37,717 bases of DNA from Streptomyces cellulosae. Lineage in GTDB: Bacteria > Actinomycetota > Actinomycetes > Streptomycetales > Streptomycetaceae. Where the stretch lies: contig NZ_JOEV01000065.1 of assembly GCF_000721105.1 (NCBI RefSeq), positions 1 through 37,717 on the forward strand, given 5' to 3'. The notes under the pieces are model-generated. The model did not search any database. It saw nothing but the letters and a program-made list of their open reading frames with translations, and was not told where the DNA came from. Below, one piece after another: positions 7,569-16,017 of the stretch (its first letter is position 1; the number at the start of each line of letters is the position of its first letter). Both the position numbers and the translations under genes were made by a program.

Positions 7569-8119
7569 CGGACGGTCTCCAGGGTCTCCGAGGCGCCGAG
7601 GGACTCGGCGATCTCGGTGAGCGCGTCCGTGGACAGCAACTTCAGCTCCTTCTCGCCGATGCCGAGGTCGTCGAGGATGCCGGGGTCGCCGAGCGGGCCG
7701 TGCGGCACCGCGTCGGCGGAGGCGGCACCAGCCTCGGCGTTGCCGTCCTCGTCGTCCTCGTCGTCCTCGTCGTCACCGTCCTCGGTCCCGTCGAGGTCGA
7801 GGGAGTCCAGGTCGGCGACATCGTCGTCACCCGGATCCCGGCCGAGCAGTTCGTCGGTGAGCAGGATCTCGCCGTACGAACTGCGAGCGGCGGCGGCGGC
7901 GTCCGAGACGTAGATGCGAGGGTCCTCCTCGCCGTCGATCCGGACGACACCGAACCACGCGTCCTCCTGCTCGATGAGCACCAGCACCGTGTCGTCCTCG
8001 GGCGAGGCTTCACGGGCCAGGTCGGCCAGGTCCGACAGCGTCTCCACATTGTCGAGGAGCTCTGTGTCGCTCGCTTCCCACCCGTCTTCGGTGCGCGCGA
8101 GCAGTGCGGCGAAGTACAC
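7565..8119 (-). CDS. tRNA adenosine deaminase-associated protein
   Basis: A 184-residue acidic protein conserved in actinobacteria immediately upstream of tadA, hence its usual name; its activity is not established. It starts at the GTG at 8117-8119 with GGGAGAG upstream, giving VYFAALLARTEDGWEASDTEL, typical of the family. Residues about 1-115 look like a folded alpha/beta domain with DTVLVLIEQEDAWFGVVRIDG; a strongly acidic low-complexity stretch follows (GDDEDDEDDEDG, near residue 125), then a C-terminal helical segment with LGIGEKELKLLSTDAL. Its TGA overlaps the proposed CTG start of tadA, implying translational coupling and a fixed ratio of the two proteins. Confidence 0.85.
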   Translation of the reverse strand: MYFAALLARTEDGWEASDTELLDNVETLSDLADLAREASPEDDTVLVLIEQEDAWFGVVRIDGEEDPRIYVSDAAAAARSSYGEILLTDELLGRDPGDDDVADLDSLDLDGTEDGDDEDDEDDEDGNAEAGAASADAVPHGPLGDPGILDDLGIGEKELKLLSTDALTEIAESLGASETLETVR

Positions 8120-8471
8120 CGTGACTCTCCCACTGGTCTTAGGCGTGCCGGTTGGGGGTCCCCCCGGCGGAGGTTGCGGGCGGGGAGAGCTCTGCTCCGA
8201 GCCCCACCCACTCGGAATCGTGGCAGAAACCAGACGCTCAGGGGACGTCTTCGGCTCCCTGTGTGTCCTGGCTGCCGCCGATCTCATGGCAGCCGAGGGT
8301 CCGTCGAGGTCTCACCAGCGCACTCGTTGCCGCCAACAGCGGATCGTACGCGGCTTTTCCAGGCCTGAACGCACGACCACCCGCACAACGTCCGTGTGTC
8401 CTGTGATCTTCCCTTCCCGGCCACCTTCCGGCGTGTCCCGGCCCACGGCCCCAGGGCCGCGGAACCGGGGA
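8120..8471. other. 352-base intergenic region upstream of the tadA operon
   Basis: No convincing gene on either strand. It should carry the promoter for the deaminase-associated gene and tadA. A short GC-rich inverted repeat (GGGGG / CCCCC, about 8152-8168) lies about 35-50 bases ahead of the GTG start. I see no clear -35/-10 pair. Confidence 0.5.
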
Positions 8472-8966
8472 TCACCAGCGGAAGGTGCGCATGCGCATCG
8501 CGTGCCGGAGGCGGGCGACCTTCACCCGGCGGGGCTGGACGCGGTCACGCAGCTCACGGGCCTCGGCCAGCTCGCGCAGGAACTGGGCCCGGCGCCGCCG
8601 GCGCTCGGCGTCGGTCTCCGGACCGTCCGGCCGCTGGAGCACGCCGGGTATCTCCGGCTTTACCTGAGCACTGCCCGGACTTCCCGGGCTTCCCGAACTA
8701 CCCGGACTTCCCGGACTTCCCGGACTTCCTGGAGTCCTCGGAGTCCCCCGACCGCCCGACCGGCCCAGCGCGCCCGGCCTTCCCGAGCCGCCGCGCCACC
8801 TCGCCCCGCCCGTTGGTGGTGCCTTCCGCGCATTCGGTGACTCCGGTGACTCCGGTGACTCCGCTGACCCCGCTGCTCTCGTCGAGGCGTAGGACGTGTT
8901 CGGTTGTCGGCGTGTCCCCGGCGGTGTGCGCGGCGACGGATTCTTGCGGGTTTCCCGGTCAGGCAT
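8472..8966 (-). CDS. Conserved hypothetical protein with Gly-Ser-Pro repeats and basic C-terminus
   Basis: A 164-residue protein that begins [17 protein letters not shown] at the ATG 8964-8966. Residues about 40-50 carry SPESPESPE, and residues about 82-102 a collagen-like run of GSP/GTP triplets. The last 55 residues are different in character: highly charged and helical ([24 protein letters not shown]) with a basic end, RMRTFRW, which looks like the conserved functional part and may bind nucleic acid. The gene sits alone between the tadA operon and upp, on the tadA strand. Its ribosome site is weak. No domain is recognised; the repeat tract probably varies in length between strains. Confidence 0.65.
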   Translation of the reverse strand: MPDRETRKNPSPRTPPGTRRQPNTSYASTRAAGSAESPESPESPNARKAPPTGGARWRGGSGRPGALGRSGGRGTPRTPGSPGSPGSPGSSGSPGSPGSAQVKPEIPGVLQRPDGPETDAERRRRRAQFLRELAEARELRDRVQPRRVKVARLRHAMRMRTFRW

Positions 8967-9095
8967 AGGTTCATCACCCCAGTCCGTCCCTTCCGCTTTC
9001 CCCGGGACGGGCGATTTGACGCCACCGAGCGGGTGTCGGACGGTGCGTGACGCTTGCCCGGTCCGTCCCGGGGCACCGGGCCCGGGACGCCCGGT

Positions 9096-9108
9096 TACTG
9101 TTGTCGCC
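9096..9108 (+). promoter_or_regulatory. Possible leaderless -10 element of upp
   Basis: TACTGT (9096-9101) ends seven bases before the upp ATG, the spacing expected if transcription begins at the start codon; no Shine-Dalgarno sequence is seen. A good -35 is not evident, so this is tentative. Confidence 0.35.
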
Positions 9109-9744
9109 ATGCGTCTCCACGTCGTCGACCACCCCCTGGTCGCCCACAAGCTCACCGCGCTGCGCGACCAGCGCACCGACTCCGCGACCTTCCGCCGTCT
9201 CGCCGACGAGTTGGTCACCCTGCTCGCCTACGAGGCCACGCGCGACGTGCGCACCGAACAGGTCGACATCACGACGCCGGTCGCCGCGACCACCGGGGTC
9301 AAGCTCTCCTACCCGCGCCCGCTGGTGGTGCCGATCCTGCGGGCCGGCCTCGGCATGCTGGACGGCATGATGCGGCTGCTGCCGAGCGCCGAGGTGGGCT
9401 TCATGGGCATGATCCGCAACGAGGAGACGCTGCAGGCCTCCACGTACGCCACGCGCATGCCGGAGGACCTCTCCGCCCGCCAGGTGTACGTCCTCGACCC
9501 GATGCTCGCCACCGGCGGCACGCTGGTCGCCGCGATCCGCGAGCTGATCCGGCGGGGCGCCGACGACGTCACCGCGGTGGTGCTGCTGGCCGCTCCGGAA
9601 GGCGTGGAGATCATGGAGCGCGAGCTCGCGGGCACCCCGGTCACGGTGGTCACGGCCGCGGTCGACGACCACCTCAACGAACACGGCTACATCGTCCCGG
9701 GCCTCGGCGACGCGGGGGACCGGCTGTACGGGGCGGCCGAGTAA
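9109..9744 (+). CDS. upp: Uracil phosphoribosyltransferase
   Basis: Cytosolic pyrimidine salvage enzyme: uracil plus PRPP gives UMP and pyrophosphate. The 211-residue length is standard. It starts [20 protein letters not shown], typical of Upp; [20 protein letters not shown] is the conserved first half, [18 protein letters not shown] is the PRPP-binding loop, and [17 protein letters not shown] is the uracil-binding C-terminal motif. The ATG lacks a clear ribosome site and a -10-like TACTGT lies seven bases upstream, consistent with a leaderless message. The gene is monocistronic, convergent with the LytR_C gene. Confidence 0.97.
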   Translation: MRLHVVDHPLVAHKLTALRDQRTDSATFRRLADELVTLLAYEATRDVRTEQVDITTPVAATTGVKLSYPRPLVVPILRAGLGMLDGMMRLLPSAEVGFMGMIRNEETLQASTYATRMPEDLSARQVYVLDPMLATGGTLVAAIRELIRRGADDVTAVVLLAAPEGVEIMERELAGTPVTVVTAAVDDHLNEHGYIVPGLGDAGDRLYGAAE

Positions 9745-9821
9745 CAGCGCCGCGTTCTTCCCGTACGGCTGCTCCTCCCGTACGGCAGCTACCCGTACGG
9801 CCGCTCAGCTCGTACGACCGC

Positions 9822-10463
9822 TCAACACGCCTTCTTCGAGGTGGCCGTCGGCTGCGGCGCGGCCAGTCCGGCCAGGGCCTTGCCGGCGGCCGCCTCCGGT
9901 GTGAGGGCCTTGAAGCCGGTGCCGATGATCAGGTCGATCTCCGTGCCCTTGCGGGCCGCGTCGGTGCGCCGCTCGGCGGTGCCGAGCTGGGTGGCGAGGA
10001 CCGGGAGCGAGGTGTTCAGGGACGACGCGGGGCCCAGCAGTACGCCGGTGCCCTTGACCTTCTTGTCGAACTCCTCGGGCGCGTTGCCCACGTCGCCGAT
10101 CTTGAAGCCGCGCTTCTTCAGCTCGTCCGCGGTCTTCTTGGCGAGTCCGCTGCGGGGCGTCGCGTTGAACACGTTGACGGTGATCCCGGCGGGCTTGGGA
10201 AGGACCGCCGCGGTCGCACCGGCCGAGGGGCTCGCCTTCGTGCCGCAGTCCGTCTTGGTACCGGCGGCCGCGGCCTTCTTGCCGCCGCCGGTGAAGACGT
10301 CGATGAGCTGCAGGGTGCCCCAGCCGATCAGCCCGAGCGCGGCGACGGAGGCCACCAGCCCGAGCACGAGCCTGCCGCGTCTCCGGGGTTGGCGCATCCG
10401 GGGGTATTTGTCTCCCGTGATCCGGTACTTACCGCCCATGCCGGGGGGAGTCAGCATGCTCAT
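9822..10463 (-). CDS. LytR C-terminal-domain membrane protein
   Basis: A 213-residue protein with the common Streptomyces start MSMLTPPGMGGKYRITGDKYPRMR, then a basic stop-transfer region and one transmembrane helix (LVLGLVASVAALGLIGWGTL, about residues 33-52). The rest is extracellular: a Thr/Ala/Gly-rich linker, then a LytR_C domain from about residue 95 (ITVNVFNATPRSGLAKKTADEL, with GFKIGDVGNAPEEFD and the repeat-like IDLIIGTGFKALTP). LytR_C domains accompany LCP cell-wall ligases, but no LCP catalytic domain is present, so it is likely an accessory cell-envelope protein. The frame continues upstream of the chosen ATG without conserved sequence. Confidence 0.85.
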   Translation of the reverse strand: MSMLTPPGMGGKYRITGDKYPRMRQPRRRGRLVLGLVASVAALGLIGWGTLQLIDVFTGGGKKAAAAGTKTDCGTKASPSAGATAAVLPKPAGITVNVFNATPRSGLAKKTADELKKRGFKIGDVGNAPEEFDKKVKGTGVLLGPASSLNTSLPVLATQLGTAERRTDAARKGTEIDLIIGTGFKALTPEAAAGKALAGLAAPQPTATSKKAC

Positions 10464-10562
10464 GGGCGCAGCGTAGTGCGCCTGGGCGGCGATTCCTACT
10501 AGATGATCATTGGACGCCGCGCAGTCCAACCCAAAAGGGCCAACCGGTCACCGGACGGTGCG

Positions 10563-10859
10563 TCAGTCCAGTTCCAGCACACGGGCGTGCAGCACCTGGC
10601 GCTGCTGGAGCGCCGCGCGCACCGCGCGGTGCAGTCCGTCCTCCAGGTACAGGTCGCCCTGCCACTTCACGACGTGCGCGAAGAGGTCGCCGTAGAACGT
10701 GGAGTCCTCGGCGAGCAGGGTTTCCAGGTCGAGCTGCCCCTTGGTCGTCACCAGCTGATCGAGGCGGACCGGGCGCGGCGCGACGTCCGCCCACTGCCGG
10801 GTGCTTTCCCGGCCGTGGTCGGGGTACGGCCGGCCGTTTCCGATGCGCTTGAAGATCAC
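10563..10859 (-). CDS. VapB-type antitoxin-like protein, conserved orphan
   Basis: A 98-residue protein starting MIFKRIGNGRPYPDHG and ending QVLHARVLELD. Proteins of this sequence are, as I recall, widespread in Streptomyces and often labelled VapB-family antitoxin, but no PIN-domain toxin gene lies beside it and the ribbon-helix-helix signature is not obvious from reading. The central section (LVTTKGQLDLETLLAEDSTF, then WQGDLYLEDGLHRAVRAALQ) is compact and well conserved in style, suggesting a housekeeping role rather than addiction. It lies 100 bases upstream of the LytR_C gene on the same strand. Confidence 0.75.
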   Translation of the reverse strand: MIFKRIGNGRPYPDHGRESTRQWADVAPRPVRLDQLVTTKGQLDLETLLAEDSTFYGDLFAHVVKWQGDLYLEDGLHRAVRAALQQRQVLHARVLELD

Positions 10860-11042
10860 ACGGAAAGCCTACCGGTCGAGACGTTCCGGGCGCAGCCTCC
10901 CGGCTCGGACGCGTGGGCCAAGTACGTGCGGATCACCGCCCATACCGGTCAAAGGGGGTGGATGCCGATCGGCGGGAGCCAGAGCGGAGACCCGGTGGGA
11001 GGCAGGGGGAGGCGGCGGAACACCTGGAGTGGGCGGGCCGGT

Positions 11043-11070
11043 GATCCGGACACCTTGCGGTGTCCGGATC
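11043..11070 (-). terminator. Hairpin after the 40-residue gene
   Basis: GATCCGGACACC (11043-11054) and GGTGTCCGGATC (11059-11070) make a perfect 12-bp stem with a TTGC loop, five bases past the stop of the minus-strand small gene. There is no T tract, as is common for Streptomyces terminators. Confidence 0.65.
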
Positions 11071-11075
11071 CGGAA

Positions 11076-11198
11076 TCAGCCGTGTTTCTGTCGCTTCGGC
11101 GGCTGGGGCGCCGGTTTCTTCACTTCCGGTTTGGGTGCGTTGCGTACGGCCTCCGCGCGCAGCAGGGCGCGCAGGACCGCGTACGGGTCTGTGGGCAT
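11076..11198 (-). CDS. Very small basic protein (40 residues)
   Basis: Starts MPTDPYAVLRALLRAEAVRN and ends in a Lys/Pro-rich tail (PAPQPPKRQKHG). GAGGAA lies about nine bases before the ATG at 11196-11198. A short helix followed by a basic Pro-rich tail is all that can be seen. It is followed at once by a strong hairpin, which supports it as a real transcription unit. I believe similar short proteins occur in other Streptomyces at this site, but the function is unknown. Confidence 0.55.
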   Translation of the reverse strand: MPTDPYAVLRALLRAEAVRNAPKPEVKKPAPQPPKRQKHG

Positions 11199-11253
11199 GC
11201 CGGTGTTCCTCGCCTGGTTGGCTGCTGACTGGCCTGGGGGCGGAGACGGCCTG

Positions 11254-11586
11254 TCAGCAGCGCAGGACCACGGAGCGCAGGGCACGCACGGAGTACGGCG
11301 CCATGGGCGGCGCGGGAAGGGGCCGGCCGCACTCCGGCGCACCGGGCGCCGGGGCGGCCAGGGGTGCGGGGCGCAGGGGTACGGCGGTTCGGCGGCCGGC
11401 GGCGGCCGGTGTCCGTACGGTCGCGGTCGTCGCGGTCGCGTCCAGTGCGTCGTACTCGACGATCTCCAGGGACCCGGCCGGTGCCGCGTGTGCCGCGGCA
11501 TGCGCGCCCGGCACCAGGACGGCGAGCAGCAGCACGAGCACCCGCAGCCAGGTGCGGCCGCGCGGGAGGCTTCGTACGGTGCTCAT
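11254..11586 (-). CDS. Small secreted protein, function unknown
   Basis: A 110-residue protein with an N-terminal signal peptide: basic MSTVRSLPRGR, a hydrophobic core (VLVLLLAVLVPGAHA) and a probable cleavage at AHA-AAHA. The mature part is Ala/Pro/Thr-rich with two cysteines, one in PGAPECGRP and one at the extreme C-terminus (SVVLRC), which could pair once exported. It lies between the 40-residue gene and the HdeD-like gene on the same strand with short gaps, so it may be part of the same transcript. No enzyme motif is present. Confidence 0.6.
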   Translation of the reverse strand: MSTVRSLPRGRTWLRVLVLLLAVLVPGAHAAAHAAPAGSLEIVEYDALDATATTATVRTPAAAGRRTAVPLRPAPLAAPAPGAPECGRPLPAPPMAPYSVRALRSVVLRC

Positions 11587-11665
11587 GGGAGGTCATCTCC
11601 CCGGGACACGCCGGTCGGTCAGCACGCCGGGGACACGAACCACCCGTTCGGCGGACGCCGCCCGG

Positions 11666-12325
11666 TCACAGCGTGCGCGGGATCTGGGCCGCCCGCCTCC
11701 GGATGGTGAGCGCGGTGACGATCTCGACGACGCCGACCGCGACCAGCCAGATGCCACCGACCAGGGTGAGCACCGCGACCGACTCGAACGGGGAGTCGAT
11801 CAGTACGACGCCGCCGGCGAAGGTGACGATCCCGAGGAGGATCTGCCAGCCGCGCGCGGGCATGGCGTGGTCGGACAGGGCGGCGAGGGTGTGGGTGATC
11901 CCGCGGATCAGCCAGCCGATGCCGATCCACAGGGCGAGCAGCAGCATCGACTGCATGGGTCCGCGGAAGCAGAACAGGCCCAGCAGGAGGGACAGGGCGC
12001 CGCTGACGAAGGCCAGCACGCGCAGGGAGGTCGTCCGGTGGGTGCCGAAGGCGGAGACCAGCTGGAAGACGCCGCTGACGACGAGGTAGACGCCGAAGAG
12101 GACACCGACCGCGAACAGGGAGGCGCCGGGCCGGACCAGGACGAGGACGCCGAGGACCAGGGAGGCGACGCCGGTGAGCAGGACGGCCTGCCAGGCGGCG
12201 CGGGAGAGGGCGTGCAGGGGGCCCTCGAAGGGTGGTTCGGGCTCGTGTGCGCCGGCGGGTCGGGCGTGGGCCTTGCGGTCGTCGTACGGGGGGTCCCCGG
12301 GGGAGCCGGTCGGTGCCTCGGTCAT
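11666..12325 (-). CDS. HdeD-family membrane protein (DUF308)
   Basis: A 219-residue protein with a 45-residue polar N-terminus and six hydrophobic helices arranged as two or three similar hairpins (VLLTGVASLVLGVLVLV, SLFAVGVLFGVYLVVSGVF, VLAFVSGALSLLLGLFCF, MLLLALWIGIGWLIRGI, ILLGIVTFAGGVVLI, TLVGGIWLVAVGVVEIV). This is the DUF308/HdeD pattern; the E. coli member is linked to acid resistance, but the role in actinobacteria is not known. The ATG at 12323-12325 was chosen over an upstream in-frame ATG at 12359-12361 because homologues typically begin MTE; neither has a strong ribosome site. Confidence 0.8.
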   Translation of the reverse strand: MTEAPTGSPGDPPYDDRKAHARPAGAHEPEPPFEGPLHALSRAAWQAVLLTGVASLVLGVLVLVRPGASLFAVGVLFGVYLVVSGVFQLVSAFGTHRTTSLRVLAFVSGALSLLLGLFCFRGPMQSMLLLALWIGIGWLIRGITHTLAALSDHAMPARGWQILLGIVTFAGGVVLIDSPFESVAVLTLVGGIWLVAVGVVEIVTALTIRRRAAQIPRTL

Positions 12326-12410
12326 GGTCCATGCTGGGACCGCGCAGGACGGGCCCGCCATCCGGGACGGTCCGGTCGGCTTACGCCGGCTCGCAACGGC
12401 TCGCCCCGGT

Positions 12411-13004
12411 TCACCTCTTGGTGGTCTTCGCCGCCTTCGCCGCCGCCTTCATCTCCTGCTTGTGCGCCCGTACCTTGGTCAGCGACTCGGGTCCGGTGAT
12501 GTCGGCCACGGACCGGTAGGACCCCGGTTCGCCGTAGGTGCCCGCGGCCTCGCGCCAGCCCTGGGGCCGGACGCCGAGCTGCTTGCCGAGCAGGGCCAGG
12601 AAGATCTGCGCCTTCTGCTTGCCGAAGCCGGGCAGTTCCTGCAGACGCCTCAGCAGCTCGCGCCCGTCGTCGACGCCCTTCCAGACGAGCTCGGCCCGGC
12701 CGTCGTAGTGCTCGACGAGGTACTGGCACAGCTGGTGGATGCGCCCCGCCATCGAGCCCGGGTAGCGGTGCACGGCGGGCTTCTCCGACAGGAGCGCGGC
12801 GAAGGCCTCCGGGTCCAGCGCGGCGATCCGGTGCGCGTCCAGGTCGTCGGCGCCGAGCCGGTCCGCGATGGTGCGGGGGCCCTTGAACGCCCACTCCATC
12901 GGAACCTGCTGGTCCAGCAGCATCCCGACCAGCGCGGCGAGCGGAGAGCGCCCGAGCAGCTCGTCGGCCTCGGGGTCCTGGGCGAGGTGAAGGGTGACGT
13001 CCAT
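12411..13004 (-). CDS. HhH-GPD-type base-excision DNA repair protein
   Basis: A 197-residue DNA glycosylase-like protein. The N-terminal part MDVTLHLAQDPEADELLGRS and LVGMLLDQQVPMEWAFKGP match a conserved actinobacterial HhH-GPD family; residues about 125-150 hold the helix-hairpin-helix LQELPGFGKQKAQIFLALLG that grips the DNA backbone. The classic catalytic Asp after the motif is not obvious, so the chemistry (glycosylase or not) is uncertain. The last residues are Lys/Ala-rich (KQEMKAAAKAAKTTKR). An alternative start, MIGV, lies four codons upstream. Confidence 0.82.
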   Translation of the reverse strand: MDVTLHLAQDPEADELLGRSPLAALVGMLLDQQVPMEWAFKGPRTIADRLGADDLDAHRIAALDPEAFAALLSEKPAVHRYPGSMAGRIHQLCQYLVEHYDGRAELVWKGVDDGRELLRRLQELPGFGKQKAQIFLALLGKQLGVRPQGWREAAGTYGEPGSYRSVADITGPESLTKVRAHKQEMKAAAKAAKTTKR

Positions 13005-13046
13005 GACCCCGATCATGCCTGCTGAGGCCGCGGGCCGCTCCCCGGG

Positions 13047-13766
13047 TCAGGGCTGCCAGTACCCCAGCGCCTGCACCCGCTGCCTGGGCACGCTCAACTC
13101 CTTGCGGACGTACGACGTCAGGGCCCGGGTCGTCGCCGTGTCGCAGGCGATCCAGACGTACGGCTGCGGGCTCGCCCCGATCAGGTCCGGCAGGGCCGCC
13201 CTCACCTCGGCGACCAGCCGGGCGCCCGAGTCCTGGCGCGGCACCCGGCGTACGTCGTGCCGGGAGGGGTCGGTCCGGAAGGGGAGGCCGTCGAGTTCGG
13301 ACTCGAACCAGACCGTCGCCGGGGCCGGGGGCACCGCGTCGAGGAGGGAGTTGAGCGCGGGCAGCGAGGCCGGGTCGGCGATCGCGAAGACGTGCGACGG
13401 TTCGGGCCGGGGCCGCTGGAAACCCGTGCCGTGCACGGTCGCCTCGATCGTGTCGCCGGGCTGCGCCGCCCGCGCCCAGTCACTGGCGCACCCCTCGTGG
13501 AGGGCGAACTCGAGAGAGAAGGTGCCGGCCGTCGGATCCGGATCGACCAGGGTGTACGCCCGCTGGTGCGGTCTGCCCGCGTCGTCGAACCAGAGCCGGA
13601 CCCACATGGTCGGATGGACGCCGGTCCGCGCCAGCATGCCGCCGTCCGTGAGGTGGACGCGCCGGTAGTGCTCGGTGACGTCCTGAGCCCCCGTCACGGT
13701 GAGGACGAAGTCCTTGGCGCGCAGCAGTCTGAGGACCGCGCCCTCCCAGCCGTGCCCCTGCCCCAT
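13047..13766 (-). CDS. Siderophore-interacting protein (FAD-dependent ferric-siderophore reductase, SIP/ViuB family)
   Basis: Cytosolic flavoprotein that reduces ferric siderophores to release iron. The 239-residue protein has the FAD-binding domain first (YRRVHLTDGG, MWVRLWFDD, and the RAYTLVDPD motif that contacts FAD, then SDWARAAQPGDTI) and the SIP domain second (VFAIADPASLPALNSLL, VWIACDTATTRALTSYVRKE, ending LGYWQP). The start at 13764-13766 matches the family start MGQGHGWEGAV; an upstream ATG at 13797-13799 would add 11 residues. A near-consensus iron box (13808-13826) lies just upstream and is shared with the divergent acylase operon, so expression should rise in iron starvation. Confidence 0.92.
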   Translation of the reverse strand: MGQGHGWEGAVLRLLRAKDFVLTVTGAQDVTEHYRRVHLTDGGMLARTGVHPTMWVRLWFDDAGRPHQRAYTLVDPDPTAGTFSLEFALHEGCASDWARAAQPGDTIEATVHGTGFQRPRPEPSHVFAIADPASLPALNSLLDAVPPAPATVWFESELDGLPFRTDPSRHDVRRVPRQDSGARLVAEVRAALPDLIGASPQPYVWIACDTATTRALTSYVRKELSVPRQRVQALGYWQP

Positions 13767-13807
13767 CGCGTCTTCGCCCTTCGCGTACGATCCCCTCATC
13801 GGGTTGG

Positions 13808-13826
13808 TTAGGTGAGGCTAACCTAA
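13808..13826. promoter_or_regulatory. Iron box (DmdR/IdeR operator) between divergent promoters
   Basis: TTAGGTGAGGCTAACCTAA differs at one base from the actinobacterial iron-box consensus TTAGGTTAGGCTAACCTAA, a 19-base interrupted palindrome bound by Fe(II)-DmdR1/IdeR. It sits 41 bases from the siderophore-interacting protein start and 19 bases from the acylase start, and overlaps a TAAAAT (13824-13829) that can serve as the rightward -10. Both directions should be repressed when iron is plentiful. Confidence 0.92.
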
Positions 13827-13845
13827 AATGTAGAGGCGGCACAGG

Positions 13846-16017
13846 GTGAGCACCGGGATCTATCGCGACGGCTGGGGGATACCCCACCTCCGCGCCGGCA
13901 GCGCGCGGGAACTCGCCCGCGCCCAGGGCCGGGTCACCGCCCGCGACCGGGCCTGGCAGCTGGAGGCCGAACGTCACCGGGCGAGGGGCGCCTCGGCCGC
14001 CTTCCTCGGCCCCCAGGCCCTGGCCTGGGACCGGTTCGCGAGGCGGGCCCGGCTCGACGACACGGCGAGACGTTGCTTCGCCGCCCTGGAGAGACGGGAC
14101 ACGGAGACGGCGGACTGGGTGCGGGCGTACGTCGAAGGCGTCAACGAGGAGCTGAAGAGCGCCGACGCCCCCGAGTTCGCCCGGACCGGCCTCACTCCCG
14201 GCCGCTGGGAGCCCTGGACCCCGCTCGGTGTCTGGCTCGCCACCCACATCCTGTTCGCCGGCTTCCCGGCCAAGCTCTGGCGCGAGCAGGTCGTCCGGCA
14301 CCTCGGCCCCGAGGCCGTCGCCCTCTTCGCCACCGACGGGCCCGGCACCTCCGGCAGCAACGGCTGGCTGGTGAGCGGGGAGCGGACCACGACCGGTCAC
14401 GCCGTCATCGCCGGCGACCCGCACCGCTTCATCGAGGACCCCGGCGTCTACCAGCAGATCCACCTGTCCTGCCCGGAGTTCGACGTGATCGGACTCGCCG
14501 TCCCGGGCGTCCCCGGCATCGCCCACTTCGGCCACACCGGCACGGTCGCCTGGGCCATCACCAACGCCATGGCCGACTACCAGGACCTCTACCGGGAGCG
14601 GCTGCGGCGCACCGGCGCCGGTGTCGAGGCCCTCGGACCGGACGGGGTCTGGAGGCGGGCCCGCCGGCACACGGAGAGCGTGGAGGTCGCGGGGGAGACA
14701 CCGGTCGAGGTGGAGGTGATCGAGACGGACCGGGGGCCGGTGATCATCGGGGGGCCCGAGGGCATCCCGGAGGACCTCGACGACGGAGTCCTGGACGGGG
14801 CGCCGGACGGCGTCCTCGACGGGAGCGACTCCGGCAGCCCCCGGGGGAGCGGCCCCGTCGCCGTCAGCCTCCGCTACCCGCCCCGGGTCACGGACGACCT
14901 CGGCTTCAGCGCCCTGCTCCCGCTGCTGCGGGCCCGCCGGGTCGCCGACGTGGACCGTGCCTTCGACGCCTGGGCCGAACCCGTCAACGTCGTCCAGGCC
15001 GCCGACACCGAGGGCGGCCTGCTGCACCGGGTCGCCGGCCATGTCCCCGTCCGCCGCGAGGCCAACCGCACCCGCCCGGTCCCCGCCTGGGAGCCCGGCC
15101 ACGACTGGGAGGGCCGGCACGAGACACCCCGCGCCGGTCTCACCGACGGCATCGCCGTGATGGCCAACCAGCGCGGCCCCGCCGCCCCGCTCGGCGTCGA
15201 GTTCGCCCCGTCGCACCGCGCCGACCGCATCACCGCGCTGCTGTCGGAGAAGGAGCGCTGGTCGTCCGCCGACATGCCGGCGATCCACATGGACACCCGG
15301 CTCGCCTCGGCCGCCCCCCTGTTGGCCCACGTGGAAACCCTCGCCGACCTCACCCCCGACGCCGCGCGCATCAGGGACCGGCTCCTGCGCTGGGACCGCC
15401 ACATGGACGCCGGCAGCACGGACGCGGCGCTGTACGCGGCGGTGCGCGGAGCGGTCGTACGACAGCTCGCCACGCACCCGGCGTTCGCCGCCCTCGCCAC
15501 TGCGCCCGCCTACCCGGACATCTTCCTGCCCTGGCTGCAACTCGTCCCGCGCATCGGGTTCGCCCTCGAACACCTCCTGCGGGCAAAGGAGGTGGAGGAG
15601 GTGTACGGGATCGACCGGGCGGAGGCGGTGCGGGCGGCCGTCGAGGAGGTGGCCGCCGCGAAGGTGGCTGCGGAGGGACCGGTGGCGCGATGGGGCGACA
15701 CCCACCGCCTCGCCCCCTGGCGGGCACTGAGCGGCACCGCGTACGACGTGGACGGACCGGGGCTGTCCGGCGACCACGACTGTGTGCTGTCCACCTCCGC
15801 CGTGCCCGGCTGGAGCGACCTGAGTGTGCGCGGGCCGGCCGCCCGGTACGTGTGGGACCTGGCCCGCCGTGAGGACAGCCGCTGGGTCGTGCCGTTCGGT
15901 GCGTCCGGGGTGCCCGGTTCGGCCCATCACCGTGACCAACTCCCCTTGTGGCTCAAGGGGGATCTCGTCCCGGTCGGCACCGACTGGACGCGGCTGAAGA
16001 AGGAGAGCGATGTCTGA
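13846..16017 (+). CDS. Penicillin acylase family protein, iron-regulated
   Basis: A 723-residue N-terminal-nucleophile amidohydrolase. Family members are made as a precursor that cuts itself into alpha and beta chains; the beta chain begins at the catalytic Ser. Here that is Ser171 in GTSGSNGWLVSG, with the following DPHRF and TVAWAITNAMADYQDLY matching the family. VMANQRGPAAPL holds the oxyanion-type Asn. No signal peptide is visible, so it is probably cytosolic, unlike secreted penicillin acylases. A Gly/Asp-rich insert lies at about residues 308-332. GTG start with GAGGCGG upstream; it overlaps the next gene by eight bases. The iron box upstream and the AlcB-type acyltransferase downstream point to acylation editing of a hydroxamate siderophore, as proposed for desferrioxamine-linked amidase/acyltransferase pairs (DesG/DesH, from memory). 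Confidence 0.88.
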   Translation: MSTGIYRDGWGIPHLRAGSARELARAQGRVTARDRAWQLEAERHRARGASAAFLGPQALAWDRFARRARLDDTARRCFAALERRDTETADWVRAYVEGVNEELKSADAPEFARTGLTPGRWEPWTPLGVWLATHILFAGFPAKLWREQVVRHLGPEAVALFATDGPGTSGSNGWLVSGERTTTGHAVIAGDPHRFIEDPGVYQQIHLSCPEFDVIGLAVPGVPGIAHFGHTGTVAWAITNAMADYQDLYRERLRRTGAGVEALGPDGVWRRARRHTESVEVAGETPVEVEVIETDRGPVIIGGPEGIPEDLDDGVLDGAPDGVLDGSDSGSPRGSGPVAVSLRYPPRVTDDLGFSALLPLLRARRVADVDRAFDAWAEPVNVVQAADTEGGLLHRVAGHVPVRREANRTRPVPAWEPGHDWEGRHETPRAGLTDGIAVMANQRGPAAPLGVEFAPSHRADRITALLSEKERWSSADMPAIHMDTRLASAAPLLAHVETLADLTPDAARIRDRLLRWDRHMDAGSTDAALYAAVRGAVVRQLATHPAFAALATAPAYPDIFLPWLQLVPRIGFALEHLLRAKEVEEVYGIDRAEAVRAAVEEVAAAKVAAEGPVARWGDTHRLAPWRALSGTAYDVDGPGLSGDHDCVLSTSAVPGWSDLSVRGPAARYVWDLARREDSRWVVPFGASGVPGSAHHRDQLPLWLKGDLVPVGTDWTRLKKESDV

